NCBI GenBank assembly: GCA_022820365.1 | Contig: JAJEFO010000058.1 | Location: 1 to 55,815 of the forward strand | Source: Silicimonas sp. | Lineage (GTDB): Bacteria; Pseudomonadota; Alphaproteobacteria; Rhodobacterales; Rhodobacteraceae | DNA length: 55,815 bases | Direction: 5' to 3' | Shown: one piece after another, positions 43,979 to 53,425 of the stretch | Position numbering within the stretch: position 1 is the first letter of the stretch | Layout of the letters: each line of letters starts with the position of its first letter | Notes under the pieces: model-generated | The model's input: only the letters and a program-made list of their open reading frames with translations | The model's database searches: none | What the model was told of the DNA's origin: nothing | Made by a program: the position numbers and the translations under genes

Positions 43979-44548
43979 TCACGCGTCGATGCCGGGGCTT
44001 CGGCAACCTTCGATCAACTGGTCGTACTGTTGCGCAAGCCAGTTCATCGCATTGACGGACGCTTGCGCGTCTATCGCGTCCGTGACCTCTGAGAAGACCG
44101 CTATTGAGCGGCTTTCATCCACGATGGGAATCGGTTCCGACACGACCACTCGCTGATAGATGACAAGGGCGACCGCAATCAGGATGGCGCCGCGCAAGAC
44201 GCCGAACAGGAAGCCGATGCCTCGGTCGACACCTCCAACCGCCGAACGCTGGACTGCTCCTGCAAACAGCGGCGACAGGATCGACGTTACGATCAGGGAC
44301 GCTGCGAAAACGGCAGCGAATGCGACAATCAGCGTGAGTTCGCAGGAATTGCCCAGCACGTTGCGGACAAAGGGGATTTCCCTCACCAACGGCTCGACAG
44401 TGGGCGCAAGAAGATATGCCAGAACCGCAGCCAGAATCCAGCCGAAGACCGACAGCGTCTCACGAACAAATCCCCGATAATAGGCGAGGATTGCGGAAAC
44501 GATAATGACCAGCGCAACGACGCCGTCGATGATAGTGAAGCCGTTCAT
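43979..44548 (-). CDS. cvpA: CvpA family membrane protein
   Basis: A 189-residue protein with four hydrophobic segments: IDGVVALVIIVSAILAYYRGFVRETLSVFGWILAAVLAYLLAP (two), a central helix around 65-90, and LFGVLRGAILIAVALVIYQRVV. The pattern of a short helix, then RGFVRE, then G-W-I fits CvpA. It is conserved next to purF in many proteobacteria; the role is in envelope integrity or unclear. It starts 30 bp behind the radA stop. Confidence 0.9.
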   Translation of the reverse strand: MNGFTIIDGVVALVIIVSAILAYYRGFVRETLSVFGWILAAVLAYLLAPTVEPLVREIPFVRNVLGNSCELTLIVAFAAVFAASLIVTSILSPLFAGAVQRSAVGGVDRGIGFLFGVLRGAILIAVALVIYQRVVVSEPIPIVDESRSIAVFSEVTDAIDAQASVNAMNWLAQQYDQLIEGCRSPGIDA

Positions 44549-44578
44549 GCCCTTGTCTCGCTGCTCCTTCGTGAGTGT

Positions 44579-45943
44579 CTATCCTGCTCCAAACACTTCT
44601 CCAACCAAAGTGGCAAGGTCGGGCATCCCTTGAACCTTCATTCCGGCTGACGTGCCGGTCTTGCTCCGGTCAGGCAGTATCACGGATTCGAATCCGAGCT
44701 TTTCCGCTTCTTTCAGGCGGGCTTCCGTCTGTCCCACCGGTCTCAGCGTGCCAGACAGGCTGATCTCGCCGAAGACGACCGTTTGCGGGGGCAGGTGCAC
44801 ATCTTCGCGCGCGGAAAGCAGTGCGGCGGCGACGGCCAGGTCCGCAGCCGGCTCGGTGATCCGGAGGCCGCCGGCGACGTTGAGGTAGACGTCAAGCCCG
44901 GCAAACGGAATGCCGCATCGTGCTTCAAGAACAGCCAGGATCATGGCGAGCCGACCGCCGTCCCAGCCAACCACCGAGCGCCGGGCGCTTCCCGCCGGGG
45001 CAGGGGAGATCAGGGCCTGGATCTCGCAAAGGACGGGCCGCGTGCCCTCGATACCTGCAAAGACCGTCGTGCCAGGGCTGCCCGCGTCGCGGCCGGAGAG
45101 GAAGAGCGCGGACGGATTTGCAACTTCGACCAGACCGGCGCCGGTCATTTCGAATACGCCGATCTCGTCAGCCGGTCCAAACCGGTTCTTGACCGCGCGC
45201 AGGATCCTGAACTGGTGTCCGCGTTCGCCTTCGAAATAGAGCACCGTGTCGACCATGTGCTCGATGACGCGCGGGCCCGCGATCTGGCCTTCCTTGGTGA
45301 CATGGCCCACAAGCACCACGCTGATGCCCTTGCGCTTGGCGAATGACGTGAGCTCATGCGCCGCCGCACGCACCTGCGAGACCGAGCCGGGAGCGCTTTC
45401 GACCGTGTCCAGCCAAACGGTCTGGATCGAGTCGATGACCGCGACCGAAGGTTTCTCTTCTTCCAAGGTCGTCAGGATATTTCGAAGGTCGGTCTCCACA
45501 GCGAGTTGCACGGGAGCGTCGGCGAGGCCAAGGCGCCTGGCGCGCAGCCTGATCTGGCTGGATGCTTCCTCCCCCGAGATGTAGATCGCCCGCAGCCCCT
45601 TTCGCACGTAGGCTGCGGCCGCCTGCAGAAGCAGTGTCGACTTGCCGATTCCCGGGTCGCCGCCCACAAGGACGGCACTTGCGGGCACGAGCCCGCCGCC
45701 TAGAACCCGATCAAGTTCGGCCATGCCCGAAAGATCCCGTGGAAGAGGTTCGTCTTCTCCCGCAAGGTCGCTGAGCGGGACAACGTTGCCCCGCGCGTGG
45801 CCAAGGCCCTTGGACTTGGGGCCGGCCGATAGCGGCACATCCTCGGAAATCGAGTTCCAGGCACCGCATTCGTCGCAGCGTCCGGACCACTTTGCATGGA
45901 CGGCGCCGCAATGCGCGCAGGAAAGGCGCATGGACTTTGTCAT
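44579..45943 (-). CDS. radA: DNA repair protein RadA
   Basis: A 454-residue protein: N-terminal zinc finger CAHCGAVHAKWSGRCDECGAW (C-x2-C...C-x2-C), RecA-like ATPase with GGDPGIGKSTLLLQ (Walker A), VIDSIQTV (Walker B), the RadA-specific KNRFG, and a C-terminal Lon protease-like domain lacking the catalytic Ser-Lys dyad (AGGLRITEPAADLAVAAALLSA, FGEISLSGTLRPV). It processes recombination intermediates. I begin at ATG 45943 (MTKSMRLSC), directly before the zinc finger; longer starts add a basic, unrelated extension. The 187 bp to mlaF are free of genes. Confidence 0.95.
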   Translation of the reverse strand: MTKSMRLSCAHCGAVHAKWSGRCDECGAWNSISEDVPLSAGPKSKGLGHARGNVVPLSDLAGEDEPLPRDLSGMAELDRVLGGGLVPASAVLVGGDPGIGKSTLLLQAAAAYVRKGLRAIYISGEEASSQIRLRARRLGLADAPVQLAVETDLRNILTTLEEEKPSVAVIDSIQTVWLDTVESAPGSVSQVRAAAHELTSFAKRKGISVVLVGHVTKEGQIAGPRVIEHMVDTVLYFEGERGHQFRILRAVKNRFGPADEIGVFEMTGAGLVEVANPSALFLSGRDAGSPGTTVFAGIEGTRPVLCEIQALISPAPAGSARRSVVGWDGGRLAMILAVLEARCGIPFAGLDVYLNVAGGLRITEPAADLAVAAALLSAREDVHLPPQTVVFGEISLSGTLRPVGQTEARLKEAEKLGFESVILPDRSKTGTSAGMKVQGMPDLATLVGEVFGAG

Positions 45944-46130
45944 GGCGTCCTTTTGCCTGTGCATAAGGGGCGAGACAAGCAGGTATCGGACGGGATCGTC
46001 GCCTGGTGCGCCGGGCTCGAGACGTGATTTGACGCGACGAAAGGATGTGCCGTTTCCCGAACTTTCAAGCGAGATGGCGGGCGTCGCCTCCCTTGCTTCC
46101 TGGCCAGACAGCGTGAACTGCGGCAGGGCC

Positions 46131-46892
46131 TCAACGAAGCGTCTCGATCGGGCCCTCGGCACTGCCGGAGATGAATTGTGCCACGCACGGGTCGCTGCAG
46201 CTGTCCAGTTCGCGGACCGGGCCGGTCCACTGGATCACGCCGTCGTGGAGCATTGCGACATCGTCCGCGATCGCTCGAACGCTCGACATGTCATGGGTGA
46301 TGGTCATTGCAGTCGAGCCCATTTCGCTTGTGATGCTGCGGATCAGGTCGTTTATGACGCCTGCCATGATCGGGTCGAGCCCTGTCGTTGGCTCGTCAAA
46401 AAAGATGATCTCGGGTTCGGTGGCGATGGCCCGCGCAAGGCCTACGCGCTTTTGCATGCCACCCGAAAGCTCGGCCGGATACAGTTCCGCCACATCGGGT
46501 GACAACCCGACTCGGCGGAGCTTTTCGACCGCGATCTCACGCGCCTCTGTCCGCGGTTTCTTGAGGGATCCGCGCAACAGCCGGAACGCCACGTTTTGCC
46601 ACACTGGAAGCGAATCGAAGAGTGCGCCGCCCTGGAACAGCATTCCGAACCGAGCGAAGAACGCGTCCCGTTCGGGCGTGCCCGGACGAAGATTCGTGAC
46701 ATTGGTTCCGTCAACGCTGATCGAACCCTTGTCTGGCCGAAAGAGTCCAAGCACGCACTTAAGTAGCACCGACTTGCCCGTGCCAGAGCCGCCGATGACC
46801 ACCATGCTCCTGCCTTTCCTCAGGGTTAGGTTGACACCGGTCAGAACCCTCTTCGTGCCAAAGGCCTTATGTACATCCGCGAGTTCGATCAT
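46131..46892 (-). CDS. mlaF: Phospholipid transport ABC ATPase (MlaF-like)
   Basis: A 253-residue ATPase: [26 protein letters not shown], Walker A GGSGTGKSVLLK, FQGGALFDSLPVWQNVAF (characteristic of MlaF), ELSGGMQKRVGLARAI signature, IIFFDEPTTGLDPI Walker B and ITHD switch. The GGSGTGKS and QGGALFDS segments separate it from other ABC families. With MlaE it moves phospholipids between outer and inner membrane; mlaD, mlaC and mlaB are not adjacent. The start overlaps the mlaE stop by 4 bp. Confidence 0.92.
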   Translation of the reverse strand: MIELADVHKAFGTKRVLTGVNLTLRKGRSMVVIGGSGTGKSVLLKCVLGLFRPDKGSISVDGTNVTNLRPGTPERDAFFARFGMLFQGGALFDSLPVWQNVAFRLLRGSLKKPRTEAREIAVEKLRRVGLSPDVAELYPAELSGGMQKRVGLARAIATEPEIIFFDEPTTGLDPIMAGVINDLIRSITSEMGSTAMTITHDMSSVRAIADDVAMLHDGVIQWTGPVRELDSCSDPCVAQFISGSAEGPIETLR

Positions 46893-47662
46893 GCCGAAAA
46901 GAACAGCTCCGTGAGGACGAAGTTGGCAGCGAGGATCAGCACGCTGGCGGCAACGACAGCGCCCTTGGTTGCCCGGCCAACGCCTTGTGCGCCGCGACCC
47001 GAATGCATGCCGAAATAGCAGCCCATCAGGGCGGCGAGGAAGCCGAAAACAGCGGCCTTGGCGAGCGACGAGACGACGTCCAGCGGCTCCAGGAAGTCGA
47101 TGGTGTTCCTAAGGTACGTTTCCGCGTTGAAGCCCAGACGTTCGACACCGACGAGATAGCCGCCCATGATCCCGATGATGTCGCCGACGCCAACGAGGAA
47201 CGGCATGACGACGGTTGCGGCCAGGACCCGAGGCAGTGTCAGGTACTTGGCCGGACTGGTCGAAAGCGTGATCAGGGCATCGATCTGCTCCGTGACCTTC
47301 ATCGTGGCGATTTCGGCCGCAATCGAGGAGGTGACGCGGGCGGCGATCATGAGGCCGACAAGGACCGGTCCCAGTTCGCGCACGATGCCGATGGCGACGA
47401 TCTGGGGCACGACCGCCTCGGCAGAGAAGCGTGCACCTCCGGCATAGATCTGGAGAGCCAGCGCGCCGCCCGTGAAGATGGTGGTCAGTCCGACCACTGG
47501 AAGAGAGAAGTAGCCGATCTGCACAAGCGCGTGCGCGAACTCGCGGGGATAGTAGGGCGGACGTCCCAAGTGGCTGACGGCATCGACGGCGAACAGCGTC
47601 ACCCGCCCGATCGCAGCGAGCATGGCGAGCGCCGCCCGTCCGATGATGGCCAGGACATTCAT
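46889..47662 (-). CDS. mlaE: Phospholipid transport permease (MlaE-like)
   Basis: A 257-residue membrane protein of the MlaE/YrbE family: an amphipathic interfacial helix, [63 protein letters not shown] (the family signature), and a C-terminal helix pair with [39 protein letters not shown]. Five helices are predicted. It overlaps alr by 4 bp upstream and mlaF by 4 bp downstream, so the three form a coupled operon. Confidence 0.93.
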   Translation of the reverse strand: MNVLAIIGRAALAMLAAIGRVTLFAVDAVSHLGRPPYYPREFAHALVQIGYFSLPVVGLTTIFTGGALALQIYAGGARFSAEAVVPQIVAIGIVRELGPVLVGLMIAARVTSSIAAEIATMKVTEQIDALITLSTSPAKYLTLPRVLAATVVMPFLVGVGDIIGIMGGYLVGVERLGFNAETYLRNTIDFLEPLDVVSSLAKAAVFGFLAALMGCYFGMHSGRGAQGVGRATKGAVVAASVLILAANFVLTELFFSA

Positions 47663-48732
47663 TGCGGCAAGTACACGCGTTCGTAGCGTGCTCCGAGGGA
47701 TGTCAGGATCTCGTAGCCGATCGTGCCGGCAGCCTCTGCAAAGGCGTCAACCGGAAGATCGGGGCCAATGACCTGCAACGATGCTGGCACGTTGTGCAGT
47801 TCGCTCACGTCAACAGTGATGAGGTCCATCGATATGCGCCCGACGACGGGGCAGGGCGTGTTCCCTGCGAAAACCACCGCTCCAGGCGCCGCCGCTCGCA
47901 GGAGTCCGTCTGCGTAGCCGGCAGAGATCGTGGCGACCTTGGTCGGAGCAGTCGCGGTCCAGGCATTGCCATAGCCGACGGTTTCGCCGGGCTGAACTGT
48001 CCTTGTCTGGATCACCGGCACATCAAGTCGGATGGCTGGCCGAGCTTCGCCAAATGGCTGGCCGCCATAGAGCCCGACACCCGGTCGGGTAAGGTCGAAA
48101 TGGTACTCCGGTCCGAGGAGAATCCCGCCAGTGGCGGCGAGCGAGCGACGGGGCGCAATGCCGTCGGTCATCCCGCGAAATGCATCAAGCTGCTGCACGT
48201 TCATTGGATGACCGGGTTCGTCGGCGCAAGCGAGGTGGCTCATGACGAGGACCGGCCGGGAGTCCAAGAGTTCGGCCTTGCAGTCATTCCACTCGGATGG
48301 CTCAAAGCCCAGACGGTTCATGCCGGTATCGAGTTGAACGCCGAAGGGGTGGGCGGGAGCGTTCGCGGCATGGCGTGACATCTGATCCGGCGCGTTCAGC
48401 AACGGGATCAAGCGTGCAGAAACCAGCGCATTGGTTTCGCCTTTCATATGGCCGGAAAAGACGTAGATGTCAGGCTGGTTGCCGAGCACGTTGCGGATCG
48501 TGACGCCCTCCTCGACAAGGGCGACGAAAAAACTCTTCGCGCCCGCATTCGCCAGTGCCTTCGCAGCCTGTGCGGCCCCGATGCCATACGCGTCAGCCTT
48601 GACGACTGCAGCCGTCTCAACCTCGTGGTTCGACAGGGCATCAAGTGCACGCCAGTTTGAGCAAACGGCATCAAGGTCGATGGTCAGGTGCGCGGCTGCC
48701 ATGTTCGAGGGTGTCGGACACAGGGTGTGCAT
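47659..48732 (-). CDS. alr: Alanine racemase
   Basis: A 357-residue PLP enzyme that makes D-alanine for peptidoglycan. The PLP lysine is in [12 protein letters not shown]; the substrate-side Tyr is in [11 protein letters not shown], and [13 protein letters not shown] closes the C-terminal beta domain. [13 protein letters not shown] and [10 protein letters not shown] are further family marks. Start: ATG 48732 (GGGGTTGACG in front) or ATG 48702 (no ribosome site); the domain begins at [12 protein letters not shown], so both are possible. It heads a run of overlapping genes with mlaE and mlaF. Confidence 0.93.
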   Translation of the reverse strand: MHTLCPTPSNMAAAHLTIDLDAVCSNWRALDALSNHEVETAAVVKADAYGIGAAQAAKALANAGAKSFFVALVEEGVTIRNVLGNQPDIYVFSGHMKGETNALVSARLIPLLNAPDQMSRHAANAPAHPFGVQLDTGMNRLGFEPSEWNDCKAELLDSRPVLVMSHLACADEPGHPMNVQQLDAFRGMTDGIAPRRSLAATGGILLGPEYHFDLTRPGVGLYGGQPFGEARPAIRLDVPVIQTRTVQPGETVGYGNAWTATAPTKVATISAGYADGLLRAAAPGAVVFAGNTPCPVVGRISMDLITVDVSELHNVPASLQVIGPDLPVDAFAEAAGTIGYEILTSLGARYERVYLPQ

Positions 48733-49140
48733 CGTCAACCCCGGAATGGCCGTATCCGCAGGGCGTGGCGATGCAGCAGGGCTGCACTGAAGGGCTGGCA
48801 AACCAAGTTGTTGAGGGGCGGAAGCTGCATTTGCGCAATGCGTCCGTGACACCGATTCCCTGTGAGGACATATGTGAGGACGGGAATCCCGTCTGCCTCA
48901 CCAGGTTGTGGGCGAACGGCGGTGTCCAGCCAGACAGGTCCGAAAAGTTGTGGTCGGATTCCTGCAGCAGTTGCGGCGACATCGGGAAATTCCGGATTCC
49001 GTGCTTGATCCCAAACGTGATCCGTCTGACAGTCCCCGGCACGATGGGTCGCGGCCACGCTCGACCCAAGAACGACAGACTGGTAGGGACATCAAAAGGC
49101 CAGCATGTGTGACGAAGAAGACAGGAAAGGAACTGCCGTG
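48733..49140. other. Intergenic region with a hairpin
   Basis: About 400 bp between the divergent alr and the secreted-protein gene. Open frames on both strands show no resemblance to known proteins. The only structure I find is an inverted repeat GATTCCC (48854-48860)/GGGAATC (48882-48888) whose 21-nt loop holds a direct repeat TGTGAGGAC twice (48861-48869, 48873-48881). No T-run follows. It could be an operator or an RNA hairpin. Confidence 0.4.
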
Positions 49141-49647
49141 ATGGGATTGAGGGCCATTCTTGCAGCTGCCTTTACGTTGTCGATGCTGTTCGTTTTGCCG
49201 GGTGCCGCTGCTGCGCAGGAAGCGGGCAGTTTTCGTAGCCTGCAAAGCTATGTTCAGGACTACACCACAATTGATCACGCGGGTGGCGCCTACACTGCCG
49301 GAACGCTCATTGGAACCAGCACTGTTTTGGAGAGCAGTGGCCCGCCCTTTGTCAAAGGCGCGACGAACATCGCGAAGTGTCTCGTGTTCGTGGGCACGTT
49401 TCGAGACGGTGTCGTTGACCTGGAGTCCCCATGCACATTCACGGATCGCACAGGTGACGAGATTTATCTTCTCGCCCGTCGACGGGACGGCGACATAGCG
49501 GAAGGCGGTGGCGGCGAAGGTCGGTTTGAGATCATGGGCGGCACCGGAAAGTATGCCGACATTACAGGCGAATGCACTTACGTGGCACGATATCTGCCCG
49601 CTAACCACGCTGACTCTTCCAGCAAGTGCACGTGGCAAAGGCCGTGA
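49141..49647 (+). CDS. Secreted protein, allene-oxide-cyclase/dirigent-barrel-like
   Basis: A 168-residue protein with a signal peptide (MGLRAILAAAFTLSMLFVLPGAAAAQ). The mature part has a strand-rich pattern, and its EGGGGEGRFEIMGGTGKYADITGECTY segment is like the GGTGKYAGxTG motif of allene-oxide-cyclase-barrel and DUF3224-type proteins. No further domain or catalytic residue is evident. Start: ATG 49141 with AAAGGA 9 nt upstream. The function is unknown. Its neighbour, an outer-membrane protein gene, follows after 127 bp on the same strand. Confidence 0.6.
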   Translation: MGLRAILAAAFTLSMLFVLPGAAAAQEAGSFRSLQSYVQDYTTIDHAGGAYTAGTLIGTSTVLESSGPPFVKGATNIAKCLVFVGTFRDGVVDLESPCTFTDRTGDEIYLLARRRDGDIAEGGGGEGRFEIMGGTGKYADITGECTYVARYLPANHADSSSKCTWQRP

Positions 49648-49774
49648 TGCACCTGCTTGCCTCCTGTGCGGCGCCAGCCTCAGTTGATCTGGTGCGGAGA
49701 TCCACCAAATGAACGCGCGGGGCAGGGGCCGCATCGCACAGCGATTGCCTGTTCGGATTTTCGGCATCGCGCAC

Positions 49775-50623
49775 ATGGAAACGGAGCGTGTCAGTCCGGC
49801 ACGCGGGCGTGGCAGGACCTTGGCCGTGGCTCGCAGGTCGCAGAATGCGTCTCCTCGGATTGCCGCTGCAGCAGCGCTTGCTTTGATGACACTGTGTCCG
49901 GGTGTTGCCGACGCGGGCGAATACTATCTGCGAGGCGGCATTGGACTCGACTGGTCCGCCGACGCGGCGTTCACCGACATTGACTGTGCCAGCACCGTTC
50001 CGGCAGCGCTGTACGGTTGCGGACGAGACCGCGACGGCGCCCCCCGTCGTTCGTTCGGCGATTTCGGCGAGATGGCAGTACTGGAATTCGGGCTCGGCTA
50101 CGTGCCCAGAGGCACGATGCGCTACGAGTTGATGGTGGAGCACCGGCCACACTACAGCTTCGAGGGTCGTGCCAACTTTCTCGCGCCGGACCGACAGCAA
50201 TCGGTGGCTGCGGACATCACTTCGGTATCCGGCATGCTGGCGGCGTTTGTCGATTTTCCTGAATTCGCGTCGCGCGGACGGGCGACGATCACGCCTTACG
50301 TGGGAGCGGGCGCAGGTGCCGTGCGCAACCGGATCGGCGGAACCACCATGACGTTTCCGACGACGACGACGAGCGTGCGGGGCGGGAGCCGGACGGACCT
50401 GGCCTGGATGGTGACCGTAGGCCTCACGATGCCGCTGAACGAACAGCTTGGTCTGGACATGGCGTGGCGCTACACCGATCTCGGCGAAGTCCACACGGGG
50501 CGAGGCGAAGGCGGGGTGCATTGGCACGACGGCAGCCGCGACCCGATACCGCTTGATTTAGCCCCGACGCAGGCGCGTATCCGGAGCCACGGTCTCCGGG
50601 TGTCGCTTCGGTATTCCTTCTGA
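49775..50623 (+). CDS. Outer-membrane beta-barrel protein
   Basis: A 282-residue protein. After a basic N-terminal stretch comes a hydrophobic segment (IAAAAALALMTLCPGVADA) that should act as a signal peptide, then GEYYLRGGIGLDWS, alternating strands with aromatic ends, TPYVGAGAGAVRN, and a C-terminal ...LRVSLRYSF with the terminal Phe recognised by the BAM complex. The pattern is that of small porin-like or OmpA-type barrels. The start is uncertain: ATG 49709 and ATG 49775 both leave a long n-region; I took the nearer one. The role is unknown. Confidence 0.7.
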   Translation: METERVSPARGRGRTLAVARRSQNASPRIAAAAALALMTLCPGVADAGEYYLRGGIGLDWSADAAFTDIDCASTVPAALYGCGRDRDGAPRRSFGDFGEMAVLEFGLGYVPRGTMRYELMVEHRPHYSFEGRANFLAPDRQQSVAADITSVSGMLAAFVDFPEFASRGRATITPYVGAGAGAVRNRIGGTTMTFPTTTTSVRGGSRTDLAWMVTVGLTMPLNEQLGLDMAWRYTDLGEVHTGRGEGGVHWHDGSRDPIPLDLAPTQARIRSHGLRVSLRYSF

Positions 50624-50880
50624 GTTCCGTTGCAAGTCTGAGCATTTGGAGTGACTCCGAATCAGAAAGGAACGAGGAAGAGGCTGTTGACGGCAGCTGA
50701 CCGGTGCACCCCGGCGGGAACTCCTCGACCGCCCAGCAAGTTTGCTTTGCCTCATTCCTCGTTCGGAATCACTGTTGTCCGGTTTCGGAATCCGATGACC
50801 TGACAAGCTGACCGAACTGCTGGCCCCATGGCCTCATCAGCGGAATCATCACCGGTGACAACCCGGACACGACTGTTCCT

Positions 50881-51834
50881 TCACGCCACCCGGTTCGACG
50901 GTTCTCCACACCAAAAATTCTCCAGGTGATCCACCACCTGATCCCAGAGCGTCTGCATTGCCTCATCGCTGGCCCAGGCAGTATGCGGCGTGACGATCAC
51001 GTTGGGACGGTCAAGCACCGACAGCAGCGGGTTGTCCGGCAGCGGCGGCTCGCTGGTCAGAACGTCGAACCCGATCCCCGAAATCCGATCTGCATCAAGC
51101 GCGCGCACCAACGCGGCCTCGTCCACCAGCCCACCACGGGAGGCGTTGATGATCAGCGGTTTCTTTTTCATCATCCCGAACTCGCGGTCCGAGATCATGT
51201 TCTTGGTCGCAGGCAGCAGTGGCGCATGCATGGTCAGTACATCCGACTCCTCGATCACCTGATCAAACGGCGTATAGAGCGGCCCCAGCCCGTCTACACC
51301 TTTATGTGCCGCGAATAGCGGTTTCATCCCGAAGGCTTGCGCCAGCTTGGCTACCCCTTGACCCAAGACGCCTTCACCAAAGATGCCGAGTGTCGATCCC
51401 GCCAGGTCCCGGATCGGATGATTGAAGAAACAGAATTGCGCCGCCTTTTGCCACTCTCCGTCGATCACGTCCTGGCGAAACCCGACCAGGCTGCGTCGCA
51501 GCGCAAGGATCAATGCAAACGTGTGCTCCGGAACCGTGTTCGTCGCATAGCCACGCACGTTCGACACGACGATTCCCCGCTCGCGGCAAGTGTCGATGTC
51601 AAACGCGTCATGGCCTGTAGCAGGGATGCAGATCATCTTGAGATCCGGCAGCGCCTCAATGGCATCTCGCCGGATCGGCACCTTGTTCGACACCGCAATG
51701 TCCGCGCCTTCGAGTCGTCTGATTACCTCATCAGGCGCCGTGCGGTCGTATTCCACCCAGTCATGATCGAAGGCTGGCTTCGAGACATTCACCGAGGGCC
51801 CGATCGTCGACCGGTCGAGGAAGACAATCCGCAT
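50881..51834 (-). CDS. D-2-hydroxyacid dehydrogenase, probable glycerate dehydrogenase/hydroxypyruvate reductase
   Basis: A 317-residue NAD(P)-dependent enzyme. IVFLDRSTIGP opens it; the NAD fold is LGIFGEGVLGQGVAKLAQAFGM; catalytic residues are Arg in NASRGGLVDE, Glu in LTSEPPLPDN, and His in VTPHTAW. It interconverts hydroxypyruvate and glycerate and would act after the aminotransferase encoded directly upstream. I start at ATG 51834 because GAGAAGGG precedes it and family members begin there; ATG 51891, overlapping the aminotransferase stop by 4 bp, would add 19 residues. The pair suggests a serine-cycle or glyoxylate-handling role. Confidence 0.85.
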   Translation of the reverse strand: MRIVFLDRSTIGPSVNVSKPAFDHDWVEYDRTAPDEVIRRLEGADIAVSNKVPIRRDAIEALPDLKMICIPATGHDAFDIDTCRERGIVVSNVRGYATNTVPEHTFALILALRRSLVGFRQDVIDGEWQKAAQFCFFNHPIRDLAGSTLGIFGEGVLGQGVAKLAQAFGMKPLFAAHKGVDGLGPLYTPFDQVIEESDVLTMHAPLLPATKNMISDREFGMMKKKPLIINASRGGLVDEAALVRALDADRISGIGFDVLTSEPPLPDNPLLSVLDRPNVIVTPHTAWASDEAMQTLWDQVVDHLENFWCGEPSNRVA

Positions 51835-51887
51835 TTTGCCCTTCTCGCCGACCGATTTGCCCAAAGGTGCATCCATCGCGTCAACTT

Positions 51888-53081
51888 TCATTCCGCCGCC
51901 GTCCGGACGGCGAATACGTTATCGGCAAAGTGACGCACGGCCGCGCCAACGCCTGCACCGGGCTCAAACGGAATGCCCACGTCGCGCATTGCAAGTTCCA
52001 CGCCGCCCAGCGTTTGCAGCACCATGATTTCGTTCAGCCAGCCCAAGTGACCGATCCGGAAGACCTTGCCAGCGACCTTGTTCAGGCCAGCGCCGAGCGA
52101 CAGGTTGTAATTGTGATAGGCCGTCTGGATGACGTGATTGGCATCGAACCCGTCGGGCACCAGAATCGCCGTGACCGTGTCCGAATGCCATTCGGGGCCT
52201 TGCGCGCAAGTGCGCAGTCCCCAAGCCTCTACCGCCGCGCGTACGCCGCCGGCCAAGCGATGGTGACGGGCAAAGACGTTTAGCAGCCCCTCTTCCTTGA
52301 GCATGTCGACCGAGGCGCGCAAACCGTGCATGAGCGTTGCCGCCGGAGTGTACGGGAAGTAGCCCTGATCGTTGGTCTTGATCATGTCCTGGAAATCGAA
52401 GAAGCAGCGTCGAAGCCCCGCCTGCCGCCCCATGTCGATTGCCTTCTGGCTTACGCCGATCACGGCCAGGCCGGTCGGCATCATGAAACCCTTTTGAGAG
52501 CCCGAAACGATCACGTCTACGCCCCACTCGTCCATGCGGAAGTCGATTGAGGCGACGGAACTCACGCCGTCCACGAACAGCAGCGCGGGATGATCCAGCT
52601 TGTCCAGGATCCTGCGGACCGCAGCTACGTCGGAAGTCACGCCGGTCGCGGTCTCGTTATGGGTTACAAGCACGGCCTTGATCTGGTGGTCCGTGTCCGC
52701 TGCCAGCTTCTGGCGATACTCGTCCAGCGGAACGCCCTTGCCCCATTCGACATCGATGGCGTCCACGTCAAGCCCGAACCGCTGACACAGGTCCACCCAG
52801 AGAAGCGAGAACTGCCCGAAGATCGACGCCAGGACCGTGTCGCCTTCGGAGAGCGTGTTCGTGATGGCCGCTTCCCAGCCGCCCGTGCCAGAGCACGGAT
52901 AAATGAACACGCGACCGGTCCAAGTCATGAAAATGTCCTTGAGGTCTTCTAGCAGCGGCAGCGTGAAGTCCGGGAAGTCCGGCGCCCGATGGTCCTGAAG
53001 GGCCACTTCCATGGCCTGGCGGATCTGGAAGGGCATGTTGGTCGGGCCGGGAACGGCCAGTCCGTTGTAACCGATTTTCAT
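51888..53081 (-). CDS. Serine-glyoxylate aminotransferase family protein
   Basis: A 397-residue class V aminotransferase very like SgaA: VPGPTNMPFQIRQAM, DHRAPDFPDFTLPLLEDL, IYPCSGTGGWEAAITNTL, LVTHNETATGVTSD, LLFVDGVSSVASIDF, and the PLP lysine in VSGSQKGFMMP. The reaction is serine plus glyoxylate to hydroxypyruvate plus glycine; the next gene would reduce hydroxypyruvate. Aspartate-glyoxylate aminotransferase (BhcA) is a close relative, but bhcB-D are not adjacent. GAGGAGCAGG precedes ATG 53081. A short frame sits just upstream on the same strand. Confidence 0.85.
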   Translation of the reverse strand: MKIGYNGLAVPGPTNMPFQIRQAMEVALQDHRAPDFPDFTLPLLEDLKDIFMTWTGRVFIYPCSGTGGWEAAITNTLSEGDTVLASIFGQFSLLWVDLCQRFGLDVDAIDVEWGKGVPLDEYRQKLAADTDHQIKAVLVTHNETATGVTSDVAAVRRILDKLDHPALLFVDGVSSVASIDFRMDEWGVDVIVSGSQKGFMMPTGLAVIGVSQKAIDMGRQAGLRRCFFDFQDMIKTNDQGYFPYTPAATLMHGLRASVDMLKEEGLLNVFARHHRLAGGVRAAVEAWGLRTCAQGPEWHSDTVTAILVPDGFDANHVIQTAYHNYNLSLGAGLNKVAGKVFRIGHLGWLNEIMVLQTLGGVELAMRDVGIPFEPGAGVGAAVRHFADNVFAVRTAAE

Positions 53082-53095
53082 GGTACCTGCTCCTC

Positions 53096-53278
53096 TCAAG
53101 CTTTGCCGGGATGGATCGTGAGACGACCGCAAGGCTCCAGCGATTCGGCACACGCATAGGCTTCTGCTTGTGCGCTCCAGTCGGGGTCGTTTGCGGCCGC
53201 CAGGTCGGGACCCGTTTCGGTCAACGTGGATGCGAGAAACGAGCTTGCCGCGAAACTGCGGCCGGATTGTCCGTCCAT
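53096..53278 (-). CDS. Small 60-residue ORF upstream of the aminotransferase gene
   Basis: It starts at ATG 53278 with GAGGA six bases in front and stops 14 bp before the aminotransferase ATG. The start reads MDGQSGRSFAASSFLASTLT, followed by an acidic, Ala-rich middle and PGKA at the end. Third codon positions are mostly G or C. No family is recognised. The good ribosome site and operon-like spacing support it; its length makes chance possible. Confidence 0.45.
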   Translation of the reverse strand: MDGQSGRSFAASSFLASTLTETGPDLAAANDPDWSAQAEAYACAESLEPCGRLTIHPGKA

Positions 53279-53403
53279 TGGAATTCCTCGCGTCAGTGCC
53301 TTTGGCGGTGCGTGGTTTGCCAGTAACACCTGTCGAAGGCTTGAACACACAAAATCGGGTTTATGTGTTTCTAGTGTGTGTATCATGCTATCAATTCAGT
53401 AAC

Positions 53404-53411
53404 TTTGTAAA
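53404..53411. promoter_or_regulatory. TTTGTAAA site before the ScfR-type regulator gene
   Basis: The octamer TTTGTAAA lies 14 bp before ATG 53426. Regulators of this family (PccR, RamB) bind TTTGCAAA-like sites, so this near match fits autoregulation. An imperfect inverted repeat AACACA (53344-53349)/TGTGTT (53364-53369) lies further upstream between the divergent units. Confidence 0.4.
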
Positions 53412-53425
53412 TTTGGAGAATCCGA

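Noticed and set aside
51888-53081. Aspartate-glyoxylate aminotransferase (BhcA) of the beta-hydroxyaspartate cycle
   Set aside because: bhcB, bhcC and bhcD are not adjacent, and the partner gene is a hydroxypyruvate reductase, which favours a serine-glyoxylate enzyme. Not excluded.
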